From Uruburuella testudinis (lineage in GTDB: Bacteria; Pseudomonadota; Gammaproteobacteria; Burkholderiales; Neisseriaceae): a stretch of DNA of 64,000 nucleotides. The notes under the pieces were generated by a model. It had not been told where the DNA came from. It searched no databases and was given only the letters and a program-made list of their open reading frames with translations. Both the position numbers and the translations under genes were made by a program. The stretch is taken from contig NZ_CP091508.1 in assembly GCF_022870865.1 (NCBI RefSeq), forward strand, positions 1,984,001 to 2,048,000, read 5' to 3'. This document shows, in pieces, positions 45,635-53,301 of the stretch (its first letter is position 1; every line of letters starts with the position of its first letter).

Positions 45635-46811
45635 ATGCTCAATGACCGAATACTGAAAACTGCCAAGCCAAAAGAAAAGCCCTACAAACTGCAAGACCGT
45701 GACGGCATGTATGCCTACGTTGCGGCATCGGGCACAATTTCGTTCCACTATGACTACAAATTTAACGGCCGGCGCGAAACTTTGACTATCGGCAAATACG
45801 GCCTAATCTCTTTGGCCGAAGCGAGAGAAAGGCTCTTGGAAGCCCGAAAATTATTGGAAAGCGGTGTCAGCCCGGCAAAGAACAAGCGGGAGCGCAAAGC
45901 GTCCACGATTCACGGCGAAACGTTCGGCGCATGGTTTGGGCTTTATATCGAAGATGCGGATTTTGCCGACAGCACACGGACATTGAGGATTGAAATTTAC
46001 CGGCGTAATATTGGAAAAGAGTTTGACAATAAAAAAACTGGCAGAAATTACCGAGCTGGATATACGCAATTTGTGTGAAAAAATCAAAGCACGCGGCGCA
46101 CCGTCGCAAGCGGTATTTACCCGTGATATTTTCGCGCGGGTGTATCAATTTACCGTCAGTAAAGGGGTCGCGATAAACGATCCAACCCGAAATATTGCCC
46201 CCGCCTCTATCGCCCGATTTAAAGCGAGGGATCGCGCATTGTCAGAAAAAGAAATTAAAGTGTTTTTGCAGTATTTAGAAAAAGCCGATGTGTACCCCGC
46301 CAGTAAAAAAGGGCTGCTACTGATACTGCTGACCTTAGTGCGGAAAGGCGAAATGGTAAACGCGCAATGGCATGAAATTGATTTTGATAATGCCGTGTGG
46401 CAGATTCCGCCAGAACGCATGAAAGCACGCCGGCCGCATAATGTGTATTTGTTGAGCCAAGCCATCAGCATTTTGCATTATTTAAAAACACTGGCAGAAG
46501 ATTCTCCTTTTGTTTTGCCCGGGCGCAACAAAACAAACCAACCAATCGCCATCAGCTCTATGAATCGCGCCATCTGGCGGATACTGAAACTTGCCCGCAA
46601 AGACGGCATCACCATTGCCGATTTTACCGTACACGATTTGCGCCGCACAGGCCCTACCCTGCTACACGAACAAGGCTACAACACCGACTGAATAGAAAAA
46701 GCGCTGGCACACGAGCAAGGCGGCGTGCGGGCGGTGTATAACAAAGCCGAATACGCCGAACAGCGGCGCCAGATGCTGCAAGAATGGACTGATTTCATTT
46801 ATTCGTTATAA
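45635..46811 (+). pseudogene. tyrosine integrase, frameshifted and with a stop codon
   Basis: An approximately 390-codon P4-type integrase. The N-terminal arm-binding domain reads MLNDRILKTAKPKEKPYKLQ; the frame is lost in an A7 run at 46031-46037, where removing one A restores DNKKLAEITE. The catalytic domain continues in the next frame (LTLVRKGEMVNAQW, catalytic Arg; VHDLRRTGPTLLHEQ, His/Arg), meets TGA at 46689-46691 where tryptophan is expected, then reads IEKALAHEQGG and VYNKAEYAEQRRQM with the catalytic Tyr. The frameshift and the TGA make it inactive as written. Its place after guaA marks it as the integrase of an island inserted there. Confidence 0.9.
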
Positions 46812-46977
46812 GCAAAGGCCGCCTGAAAACCTATTTTCAGACGGCTTTTTTTATCAAAAAAAATGAAAATTGTGCTTGGCTGCTTATTACTATAATTATA
46901 TAATACACTCATGGATTAGGAAATAAGAAACCCGCTGCGGCAACAGCGGGAATCCCGAAAGAAAGGAGGTAAAAAAG
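46812..46977. other. intergenic leader of the Ibs-like locus
   Basis: Contains an inverted DUS pair (46817-46847), an AT-rich stretch with ATAATTATATAATACAC (likely plus-strand promoter) and the CCCGCTG/CAGCGGG hairpin at 46931-46950 just before the toxin-like ORF. Confidence 0.5.
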
Positions 46978-47080
46978 ATGATAAAATTCCTAATCTTAGT
47001 GATTCTATTAGTCATCAGCTACCCAGCTTACTGATAAAATCGATTGATTAACCAACCGGGCAGCTAAGGAGGCTGCCCAC
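46921..47080 (-). ncRNA. putative Sib-like antisense RNA
   Basis: On the minus strand a GC-rich hairpin (GGGCAGC...GCTGCCC, 47058-47078) starts the region; the RNA would run antisense to the whole 18-codon ORF and its Shine-Dalgarno, and end at CCCGCTG-loop-CAGCGGG followed by TTTCTTATTT (46950 down to 46921), a textbook terminator for this strand. The 5' hairpin loop includes CCTCCTT, complementary to the AAGGAGG of the toxin mRNA. This is the architecture of Sib RNAs of E. coli, which block Ibs toxin translation. Exact ends and promoter are inferred; a plausible minus-strand promoter lies near 47085-47110. Confidence 0.6.
46978..47034 (+). CDS. Ibs-like type I toxin peptide
   Basis: An 18-codon ORF, MIKFLILVILLVISYPAY, with a near-perfect ribosome binding site AAAGGAGGT 8 bases upstream. 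It is almost wholly hydrophobic with one N-terminal lysine and ends in SYPAY. E. coli Ibs toxins are 18-19 residues, begin MM(K/R), have an I/L/V-rich core and end SF-x-AY, so length, charge and terminal motif all match. Ibs peptides insert in the inner membrane and depolarise it. An antisense transcript with its own terminator overlaps the ORF. It sits in the mobile region between a dead integrase and a 71-residue protein gene. Confidence 0.7.
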   Translation: MIKFLILVILLVISYPAY

Positions 47081-47120
47081 TACCAACTTTCTGAAATTAC
47101 TTTATCACAAGGAAAATAAA

Positions 47121-47336
47121 ATGGCAAACGCAAATACCGAGCACAGCCGCAAACTACGGGCGGCCACTGCGGCTAAAGTCCAGAAAGAAAAGCTGGCCAG
47201 CGGTGAATATGCCCAAATCACTCTGCGCACCGATACGAAAACCATGGCAGATTTTAAAGCCATTTTAGATGACATCGGCGGCAAGCGGCCGGAGGCTTTG
47301 AAAAAACTGATTGAAATTTACTGGGCACAAAAATGA
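47121..47336 (+). CDS. small protein, possible ribbon-helix-helix fold
   Basis: A 71-residue charged protein. ITLRTDTKTMADFKAILDDI then RPEALKKLIEIYW could form the strand and two helices of a ribbon-helix-helix DNA-binding protein, as in small plasmid and phage regulators, but similarity is weak. Good ribosome binding site (CAAGGAAAA). It lies just after the Ibs-like locus; an inverted DUS pair follows. A role in element maintenance is possible but unproven. Confidence 0.6.
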   Translation: MANANTEHSRKLRAATAAKVQKEKLASGEYAQITLRTDTKTMADFKAILDDIGGKRPEALKKLIEIYWAQK

Positions 47337-47339
47337 TTT

Positions 47340-47367
47340 AGGCCGTCTGAAATTCAGACGGCCTTTT
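47340..47367. terminator. compact inverted DUS pair
   Basis: AGGCCGTCTGAA directly abuts TTCAGACGGCC, then TTTTGC; it follows the 71-residue gene. Confidence 0.65.
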
Positions 47368-47369
47368 GC

Positions 47370-47612
47370 TTGCATACATCGTTTTTTTTGTTTTATATTC
47401 CATTCTACGAGGCGTCGAAAACCTCTAAACAAGCGGAATCGCACCGTTATTGCGATATTTTTACGTCCATAGTTTTCTTTTGGTTTCCTTTGGGTTGGAT
47501 TACCGAAGTTTCCTATGGCCGCGAGGGCTGGGAATACAACACCTGTTTTGGCAGGGAATAACCACGGCTTGACCCAAAAGACCACCAATCAGGAACAAGC
47601 GTAAAAGGAAAA
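47370..47612 (+). other. region with an unrecognised 63-codon ORF
   Basis: An ORF at 47370-47561 reads through FFLFYIPFYEASKTSKQAES and ends EGWEYNTCFGRE. It lacks a ribosome binding site and I cannot assign a family; it may be a degenerate phage-type small gene. The stretch runs straight into the IS110-type remnant. Confidence 0.25.
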
Positions 47613-47834
47613 AGCCGAATATCGAAGATAGGCAATGCCGACATCAGAAAAAACCTGTACATGCCCGCTCTTGTAGCCTACCGCTGTAACGCCTTTCCCG
47701 ACTTTGTAAGCCGTCTGAAAACCAAGGGCAAACCCATAAAGCTGATACTTGTCGCGCTCATGCGTAAATTGGCCGTGATAGCGCTTACCCTGTTGGTCAA
47801 CGGCCAAGATTTCGACAAAGCCCGATATATATAG
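47613..47834 (+). pseudogene. IS110-family transposase, C-terminal remnant
   Basis: The plus-strand frame reads SRISKIGNADIRKNLYMPAL, then VAYRCNAFPDFVSRLKTKGK and PIKLILVALMRKLAVIALTL, ending DFDKARYI and TAG. This is the conserved C-terminal region of IS110/IS1111 (Piv/MooV) transposases, with its N-x-D-x-RK and MRKL signatures. The catalytic N-terminal part is missing and the adjoining upstream sequence is unrelated. A DUS-like GCCGTCTGAAA is embedded at about 47709. Confidence 0.8.
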
Positions 47835-48005
47835 CCATTGGTAAATAAAAAACACTCTGGATAAATCAGGGTGCGCTTTGTTGCAACATCAAGAAATGTA
47901 AATATTATTGACTGTGAAATACACTATCTTTCTTGTTTAGGTTTTTCGAACCTCGCGGCCACCTATTTAGGCACAACTTCGAAATCAAAACAAGGAAACT
48001 TCAAA
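47835..48005. other. spacer upstream of the antirepressor
   Basis: About 170 bp, AT-rich, with a weak promoter-like TTGACTGTGAAATACACTATC near 47909. Ribosome binding site CAAGGAAAC precedes the antirepressor start. No gene seen. Confidence 0.4.
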
Positions 48006-48922
48006 ATGAACCAAGTTCAACACATTCAATTCCACGGTCAAACCGTTCCCGTTTTCACTCGTAACAACCAACACTATGTAGCCATGAAGCCGATTGCCGA
48101 AAACATCGGGCCTGATTGGGTGTCACAACATAAAAAATCAAGCGCAATCAAATTTTAAATTCAGGTATGGTCATCATGACCATACCTGCCACAGATGGCA
48201 AGATGTATGAAACCATGTGCCTGCCCCTCGACTACCTCAACGGCTGGCTGTTCGGTGTTGATGCCAACCGCGTGAAGCCCGAAATCAAACCGCGTCTGCT
48301 GCAATACCAGCGCGAATGCTTTCAGGTGCTGAATGCCCATTTCAACCGCCCCATCGAGCAACCGCGCACCGCCCTGCCCGCCGTTACCGACCACATGCCG
48401 CGTCGCGATGAGCTGATTCAGGTGGTGATGATGCTGGGCGACCGGCTGATGGAAATCCACAACTGGGGCAGCAGCAACCTCTACGAACATATCGACGGGC
48501 TGATGAAAAAGCCGCTTAGCCGCTGCACCTATTATGAATTGGTGTCGCTTATACGCAAGCTGCACCGCGAAACGCAAACCACCGGCGGGCAGCCGATTGT
48601 GGCCGGCCACCGCCACAGCGATACAGCCGGCGACAATACGGCCCTCACCGAGCTGCTCACGCTGCTGTACTATTCGCTGCGCCTGATGACCCACACACAG
48701 GAAATGGCACGCTATCTGAAATTTCTCGACAGCCGCGTGCTCGTGACCATGACTACCACCGTGCAGGAAATGCGCCGCCCGATGCGGCAGACCCTCAACT
48801 GGCTGGAAGAAGCCGCCGATTCGCTGCCCCCGCATTTTTCAGGCACGGCGGCTTATCTGCAAACCATCAAACAGGATTTTCTGGCGGCCTTTCCGCCCGC
48901 CCCGATGCCGCCGCGTAAATAA
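48006..48922 (+). pseudogene. phage antirepressor (P22_AR_N type), frameshifted
   Basis: The first frame begins MNQVQHIQFHGQTVPVFTRN and NQHYVAMKPIAENIG, the P22_AR_N domain, then fails at an A6 run (48132-48137). Removing one A joins it to the next frame as KRNQILNSGMVIMTIPATDG, followed by YETMCLPLDYLNGWLFGVDA and LLQYQRECFQVLNAHF, the rest of the domain. The C-terminal 170 residues are helical and unrecognised. The second part can also be read alone from 48167. As written the protein is split; the single-base change could be decay or a homopolymer sequencing error. Confidence 0.82.
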
Positions 48923-48932
48923 GCGGTAGTGC

Positions 48933-48964
48933 GAAGCCGTCTGAAAACATTTCAGACGGCTTTA
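48933..48964. terminator. inverted DUS pair
   Basis: AAGCCGTCTGAAAA and TTTCAGACGGCTTT, after the antirepressor and before the hicAB operator. Confidence 0.65.
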
Positions 48965-48968
48965 AAGT

Positions 48969-49019
48969 TACAACAAAAATGTTGCATTAAACCATTGTAA
49001 ACACAACATTTTTGTTGTA
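48969..49019. promoter_or_regulatory. paired operator of hicAB
   Basis: TACAACAAAAATGTTG (48969-48984) and its exact reverse complement CAACATTTTTGTTGTA (49004-49019) flank a 19-bp spacer. Each is itself a CAACA-N4-TGTTG palindrome. The HicB antitoxin has a DNA-binding C-terminus and would bind here. Confidence 0.75.
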
Positions 49020-49051
49020 TTATATCCTTGCTGTATCAGAAAGGAGGCACG

Positions 49052-49234
49052 ATGAAATACAGTGAATTTCGAAAGTGGCTTTTATCTCAAGGTGTGGAAT
49101 TTACCACACAAAAGCGCGGCAGCCATCAGTTAATCAGGTTGGGCAACAAAACATCGGTTTTCCCGAACCACGGCAGTAAAGAAATCGGTACGGGGCTGGT
49201 CAACAAAATCAAGAAAGATTTAGGTCTGAAATAG
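49052..49234 (+). CDS. hicA: HicA mRNA interferase toxin
   Basis: A 60-residue YcfA/HicA toxin with the double-stranded-RNA-binding-like fold. The catalytic histidine is in KRGSHQLIR (His25), and the second conserved block FPNHGSKEIGTGLVNKIKKDL is complete. HicA cleaves mRNA until neutralised by HicB. AAAGGAGG is an excellent ribosome binding site. hicB follows after 44 bp. Everything needed looks intact. Confidence 0.93.
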   Translation: MKYSEFRKWLLSQGVEFTTQKRGSHQLIRLGNKTSVFPNHGSKEIGTGLVNKIKKDLGLK

Positions 49235-49278
49235 GAGACAAGCCCGAAAGGGCTTACCTTCATACGAAAGGAAACATT

Positions 49279-49698
49279 ATGTTAGCTTATCCCTACAAAC
49301 TAACCCCCGACGACAACGGCACTTTTTTGGTAACTTTTCCTGACATTCCCGAAGCGACCGCTGTTGGTGAAGACTTGGAATCGGCCAAAATCGAAGCCTT
49401 AGACGGCCTGCTGTGTGCATTAGACGGTTATTTCGAAGACCGCCGAGCCATCCCCTTACCGGGCAGCTACAGCGATACACAAGACACCGTCAGCCTGCCG
49501 GCATTAGAAACCGCCAAAGTGCTGCTGCTGAATGAAATGGTCAGCCAGGGCGTAAAGAAAGCAGAAATGGCGCGGCGGCTCGAAGTGCATATGCCGCAAG
49601 TTGACCGCCTGCTTGATTTGCGCCACAACACCAAAATCGATTTTATGGAAAAAGCCGCTTCAAAACTGGGGAAGCATCTGAATATCAGCTTTTCTTAA
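49279..49698 (+). CDS. hicB: HicB antitoxin
   Basis: A 139-residue antitoxin. The N-terminal partial RNase H-like domain reads YPYKLTPDDNGTFLVTFPDI then ATAVGEDLESAKIEALDGL; the C-terminus (from about 85) is a helix-turn-helix (KKAEMARRLEVHMPQVDRLL) that binds the operator palindromes upstream. GAAAGGAAAC is the ribosome binding site. Toxin-first order is standard for hicAB. Confidence 0.92.
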   Translation: MLAYPYKLTPDDNGTFLVTFPDIPEATAVGEDLESAKIEALDGLLCALDGYFEDRRAIPLPGSYSDTQDTVSLPALETAKVLLLNEMVSQGVKKAEMARRLEVHMPQVDRLLDLRHNTKIDFMEKAASKLGKHLNISFS

Positions 49699-49934
49699 TA
49701 TAATCTAACACCTTATCTTTTTGATACAGTAAAAAACAGCCGTCTGATTTTCAGACGGCTGTTTTTAGACAAAATAATGCACCATATTTACACCACAAAT
49801 AAAATTAAAAATATAATTATTTATTTTTGCTGTTTAGAAACGCCGCAGATTGCGACAAACACGCTCGGAATACCCAAGCCTAGGCGCAATAAAAAAACGC
49901 GCTAAAAAGCGCGTTTTTGAGGCCGTCTGAAAAA
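49699..49934. other. junction between hicAB and the prophage fragment
   Basis: Contains a DUS-like hairpin (49738-49764, CAGCCGTCTGA / TCAGACGGCTG), AT-rich DNA, and a bidirectional terminator AAAAACGCGCTAAAAAGCG / CGTTTTT at 49893-49918. A single DUS abuts the gpG stop codon. No gene. Confidence 0.55.
49893..49918 (-). terminator. terminator downstream of the phage late genes
   Basis: AAACGCGC and GCGCGTTT pair around TAAAAA with A/T runs on both sides, 17 bp beyond the gpG stop on the minus strand. Confidence 0.7.
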
Positions 49935-50351
49935 TCATTTCATCAGGCTTTGGAAATATTGCTGCACATCCTCCATCAAGCCTTGTTTGTCGTCGCCGGT
50001 CAGCATCATAAATTCCCGCTGCGGGATAAACACTTTTTTATTGCGCCCCGCCCAGCCCCCAAAATTATGAATGGCCGCATATTCCATATTGGTGCCGACC
50101 AGTGCCGTATCGTTATCGGCCATGCTGCTGATGCTGCCGCGCAGCGCGCCGGTATCAATCAGCGGCTTGCCGTTGCGGTATTTCAGCCCCAGCCACTTCG
50201 GGCGGCCGCTTTGGCGGAAATTCATCCTCACCGCCGTGTGCATGCTGCCGGAGAGCACCCGCATCAGCAGATAGCGGTTTTCCACACCTTGCTGCAAGCG
50301 CTCGATTTGGTTTTGCACCACAAAAAGATTGTCGATTTTAATATCAATCAT
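49935..50351 (-). CDS. phage virion morphogenesis protein (Mu gpG-like)
   Basis: A 138-residue protein of the Mu gpG/tail-completion type (Phage_tail_S family): NRYLLMRVLSGSMHTAVRMN, KPLIDTGALRGSISS and AAIHNFGGWAG are characteristic. It helps join head and tail. It is the last phage gene: the protease/scaffold, major head and tail genes that follow G in Mu are missing, and the sequence passes into a terminator and hicAB. Confidence 0.85.
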   Translation of the reverse strand: MIDIKIDNLFVVQNQIERLQQGVENRYLLMRVLSGSMHTAVRMNFRQSGRPKWLGLKYRNGKPLIDTGALRGSISSMADNDTALVGTNMEYAAIHNFGGWAGRNKKVFIPQREFMMLTGDDKQGLMEDVQQYFQSLMK

Positions 50352-50364
50352 GGTATGATTCCAT

Positions 50365-50471
50365 TTCGTGGAGCTACTGGAAAAGCGGTGAATCTGCCTA
50401 CCGCAGCCTACCTGAAAAGGTGACCGAGAGCGTGTGCAGGGGAGCGGCAGTCCTGCCTAGTAGCTTTTCAC
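50365..50471. other. structured spacer between gpG and the MuF gene
   Basis: This 105-bp gap between otherwise packed genes is closed by an AGCTACT / AGTAGCT stem and CGTG / CACG, and contains GCGGT...ACCGC, ACCTGAAAAGGT and GGCAGTCCTGCC hairpins. It looks like a folded RNA or an element scar. No protein reading frame is supported. Confidence 0.4.
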
Positions 50472-51746
50472 GATTTCTTTCTTCTTCATCAAATTACGGA
50501 TTTCATCTTTACCTATCCGTCGAAACGATTGCAAAAACAGCTCATTTTCATCATATAGGTATTTGATAACTGCCATTTCAGTATCTTTTACAAAAATCAG
50601 ATTTTTACCATCTCTAAAAATCAAATCCGGCTGATTGAAAAGTGTAGGCAATTTCTTGTATTCGTCAACTTCAAACATTTGGCCTTCCCGACTGTCCACC
50701 TGTTTAATCAACGTATCATCCGACAGCCATACCGTTGCCCGTTTCAAGCCCGTCTGCTTCTGCACGCCAACACTCAGCACACCTGCTGCAAATTTCACTT
50801 GCCGCGACAGTTTGTTGCGGATGGCGATTTGCTCGTCCTTCGTAGGCTTGCCCTCAATTTTCAGACGGCTTTTCACTTCGTCAAATTCTTTTTCAAATTG
50901 TCTGAAAGTAGCCCTGAATTCCGCGCCGCCCATCTCTGCCTTGGCAAACTGATGCGCCAAGGCGCGGTCGTATTTATCCAAATCGGGGCGGTAATTCATG
51001 CGCCCGGCGTTGTAATCAAAGCTGCGGTCGGTGGTATGCAGGCTGCCATCGGGGGCTTTGTAGGCCATCGTCGGGTAACTGTCGCCTTTTTTATTGTAGA
51101 TTTTGTGCGTCTCTACAAAGTTTTCCGGCGTGGATTTGCCCACGATATGCCCGCCACGCTCAATATCGCGTTCGGCCAGCGCCATCACGGTGCAGCGGCA
51201 GTTGTAGCCGTTGGGCGGGTAAAAGGTTGTCCAAAACGGGTCGTCATAGCGGTAGACCAATCCGTCCATCGCCGCATGGGCGGGGCGGGTGCGATGGTCG
51301 GCCACCGCGTCATACATCCAGTAGGGTCGCGCCTCGATATTATCCATCAGGGCTTGATACAGCCCGACATTGTAGGCACTCTGCATATTGGTGCGGTAGA
51401 TGGTTTCCAGCCGTCGCGGCGAGCCGAACACCTCGCCCGTGCCGGGGTCGATAATGTCTTTGCCGTTATGCCCGTTCGGGTGCAGCCAGCCTTTGTTTTG
51501 CAGGTGCTGCAAAATATCCTTTTTCCACGCGTTAAACGATTGGCCGCTGTCCGCCGATTTAACCATGCTCTGCTTGATGTCGTTGAGCATATCCAAATCG
51601 CTCATGCGCGCAATCGTGTACACCTTGGCGATTTCGCTGGCGGTCAGGTTGCGGTAGCTCTCGGCGGTAATGCCTTTTGCCTTGAGCCATTCTATAGCCG
51701 CAGCGGGCTTTAAGCCGAGGGCAAATTTGATTTCAGGCGCCCGCAT
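50457..51746 (-). CDS. phage minor head protein (MuF) with C-terminal nuclease-like domain
   Basis: A 429-residue protein. Residues about 60-200 form the Phage_Mu_F domain (RTNMQSAYNVGLYQALM, DAVADHRTRPAHAAMDGLVY, FYPPNGYNCRCTVMAL). The last 110 residues (VGVQKQTGLKRATVWLSDDT ... ELFLQSFRRIGKDEI) resemble PBECR-type phage nuclease domains of the Barnase/EndoU/ColicinE5/RelE fold that are fused to MuF proteins as polymorphic toxins. MuF proteins enter the virion and may be delivered with DNA. Start overlaps the portal stop. No immunity gene follows. Confidence 0.82.
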   Translation of the reverse strand: MRAPEIKFALGLKPAAAIEWLKAKGITAESYRNLTASEIAKVYTIARMSDLDMLNDIKQSMVKSADSGQSFNAWKKDILQHLQNKGWLHPNGHNGKDIIDPGTGEVFGSPRRLETIYRTNMQSAYNVGLYQALMDNIEARPYWMYDAVADHRTRPAHAAMDGLVYRYDDPFWTTFYPPNGYNCRCTVMALAERDIERGGHIVGKSTPENFVETHKIYNKKGDSYPTMAYKAPDGSLHTTDRSFDYNAGRMNYRPDLDKYDRALAHQFAKAEMGGAEFRATFRQFEKEFDEVKSRLKIEGKPTKDEQIAIRNKLSRQVKFAAGVLSVGVQKQTGLKRATVWLSDDTLIKQVDSREGQMFEVDEYKKLPTLFNQPDLIFRDGKNLIFVKDTEMAVIKYLYDENELFLQSFRRIGKDEIRNLMKKKEIVKSY

Positions 51747-53301
51747 CGGCCTGCCCCAGTAAATCGCTGATAAACAAAGCCTGCTCCATATAAGTGCGCA
51801 ATGCCTTATTGTCGAGGTTCGGATACAGCGCCGTCAGCGCCGCATCTGCCTCTTCGTAGCTCTCGCAGGCCGTTAAAGCCGCCACCGCCTGCTTGATCAC
51901 CGGGTTGAGTTGCGCATTAAAATCAGGTGATTCCATCGCTTCATCCAATGCCGCGTCTAATACTGCCTGTTTTTTGCTGCCGCCGCGTTCAGACGGCCTT
52001 TGTGCCGACAATGCGCTCAATGCCGCGCGGTTGACCGGGTTGTCTGCCGGCGTGCGCGCCAATACCGCCTCGCCCTCGGCTGCATCGGGGATGGTTAATT
52101 TATCGCGCACCCAGCTTTCGGGGATTTGCACCCCCACATCTACCAGCTTCGGAATCGCTTCGGCCAACACGGCAATATCCTCAGGCTCGCGGGTGTCAAA
52201 CTCAAAACGCGGCGCACGGGCAGGGTCGACGCCCGGATAATTGATTTGCAGCCACGGCAAAATTAATTGTCGGCTGATGGTTTGCGCGAGCTGGCGCGCA
52301 TCGCTGACCAGCAAATCGCGCCGCACCTCGTTATGCACCATGCCCAGCGCATTGGTGCTTGATTTGCCGTCGGCGCCGCTGGTGAGCGTTTGCCCCAAAA
52401 TCAGCCGTGCCGCCGCTTTTTCACACCAGTCGGCCATCTGTAAAAACGGATTGCCGGCCGATGTTGTGCCGGCGGCGGCATTGTGCAGCTCGATTTCCAT
52501 GCCCTCGGGCATGATGCCCGCCGCGTTGTGGCCGATTTCCGCCACTGCCCGCAGCAGTGTGCGTTTTTCTTCCTTCGTGGCGCCGGCGCCGTATTTGCCG
52601 ATGCGGATGGGCATGCCGTAAAGTTCTAAAAATTCGGCAAAATCATGCACCGCGTAATGTTTAAACATATACAGCCACGCCAGCGTGCGAAACAAACCGT
52701 TGCGCGCCTGCTGCACGCTGCGCGATTTGTGGCTGTGCACAATCCAGCCCAGCGGCCACAGCGGCTCACCCTCTTGGCTGTCCGGTGTTTTAAGCAGCAA
52801 CTCATCGTCTTTGCTCCACTTAAACCAGCTTTGCGGCCGGTGTGTGAGCATGGCCGGCAGGTATTGGCCGCCCTCAAGCGCCCATTCGATTTCCAGCGCG
52901 GCAAAACCGTGCCCGACCGCATCCATCAGGTCAATCACCAAATCATCAAAAGCCGGCAGGCTCTCCAGCAGTTCATAAGCCGCTTCGGCCAGCTTGTCTT
53001 CGGCGGGCGTGGCATTGCGCGGCGCTTCGATGCGCCAATCCAGCGTCAGCAGGGCGCGTTTGCGTGTGCCCAGATTGGCGGCAATATCGCTGTCGCGCTC
53101 TTCGATATCGGCATAAAGCTCGTGCTGGGCAGTAATGTCGCCGCTTTCGCCGTCTTCAAACAGGCTGCGCATTTTTTGCGGCGTGATAAAGTTAGACGGA
53201 TGTTCGGCAATCACGCGGCCGGTGGCCGTGATTTGCGCTTCGTCGGTCTGCAAAACCTGCGCGGGCTTCGGCACCTTTTGCTTTTTATCTTTTTTCGCCA
53301 T
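51733..53301 (-). CDS. phage portal protein, DUF935 (Mu gp29-like)
   Basis: A 522-residue DUF935 protein, the portal through which DNA enters the Mu-like capsid. RKRALLTLDWRIEAPRNATP, PQSWFKWSKDDELLLKTP, YGMPIRIGKYGAGATKEEK and ILGQTLTSGADGKSSTNALG are typical. ATG at 53301 overlaps the terminase stop (TGATG) and has GGAG upstream, so it is preferred to ATG 53313. A DUS is embedded near 51992-52003 (encoding RPSE). It overlaps the MuF gene by 14 bases. Confidence 0.9.
   Translation of the reverse strand: MAKKDKKQKVPKPAQVLQTDEAQITATGRVIAEHPSNFITPQKMRSLFEDGESGDITAQHELYADIEERDSDIAANLGTRKRALLTLDWRIEAPRNATPAEDKLAEAAYELLESLPAFDDLVIDLMDAVGHGFAALEIEWALEGGQYLPAMLTHRPQSWFKWSKDDELLLKTPDSQEGEPLWPLGWIVHSHKSRSVQQARNGLFRTLAWLYMFKHYAVHDFAEFLELYGMPIRIGKYGAGATKEEKRTLLRAVAEIGHNAAGIMPEGMEIELHNAAAGTTSAGNPFLQMADWCEKAAARLILGQTLTSGADGKSSTNALGMVHNEVRRDLLVSDARQLAQTISRQLILPWLQINYPGVDPARAPRFEFDTREPEDIAVLAEAIPKLVDVGVQIPESWVRDKLTIPDAAEGEAVLARTPADNPVNRAALSALSAQRPSERGGSKKQAVLDAALDEAMESPDFNAQLNPVIKQAVAALTACESYEEADAALTALYPNLDNKALRTYMEQALFISDLLGQADAGA

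Noticed and set aside
47589..47855. 88-codon minus-strand ORF
   Set aside because: It is the shadow of the IS110-type transposase tail on the plus strand, which has clear family motifs.
50365..50471. cobalamin riboswitch or hammerhead ribozyme
   Set aside because: The GGCAGTCCTGCC hairpin recalled a B12 box, but the conserved core bases are missing; no CTGATGA/GAAA core for a hammerhead.
50679..51713. 344-codon plus-strand ORF
   Set aside because: Antisense of the MuF gene; no recognisable domain.
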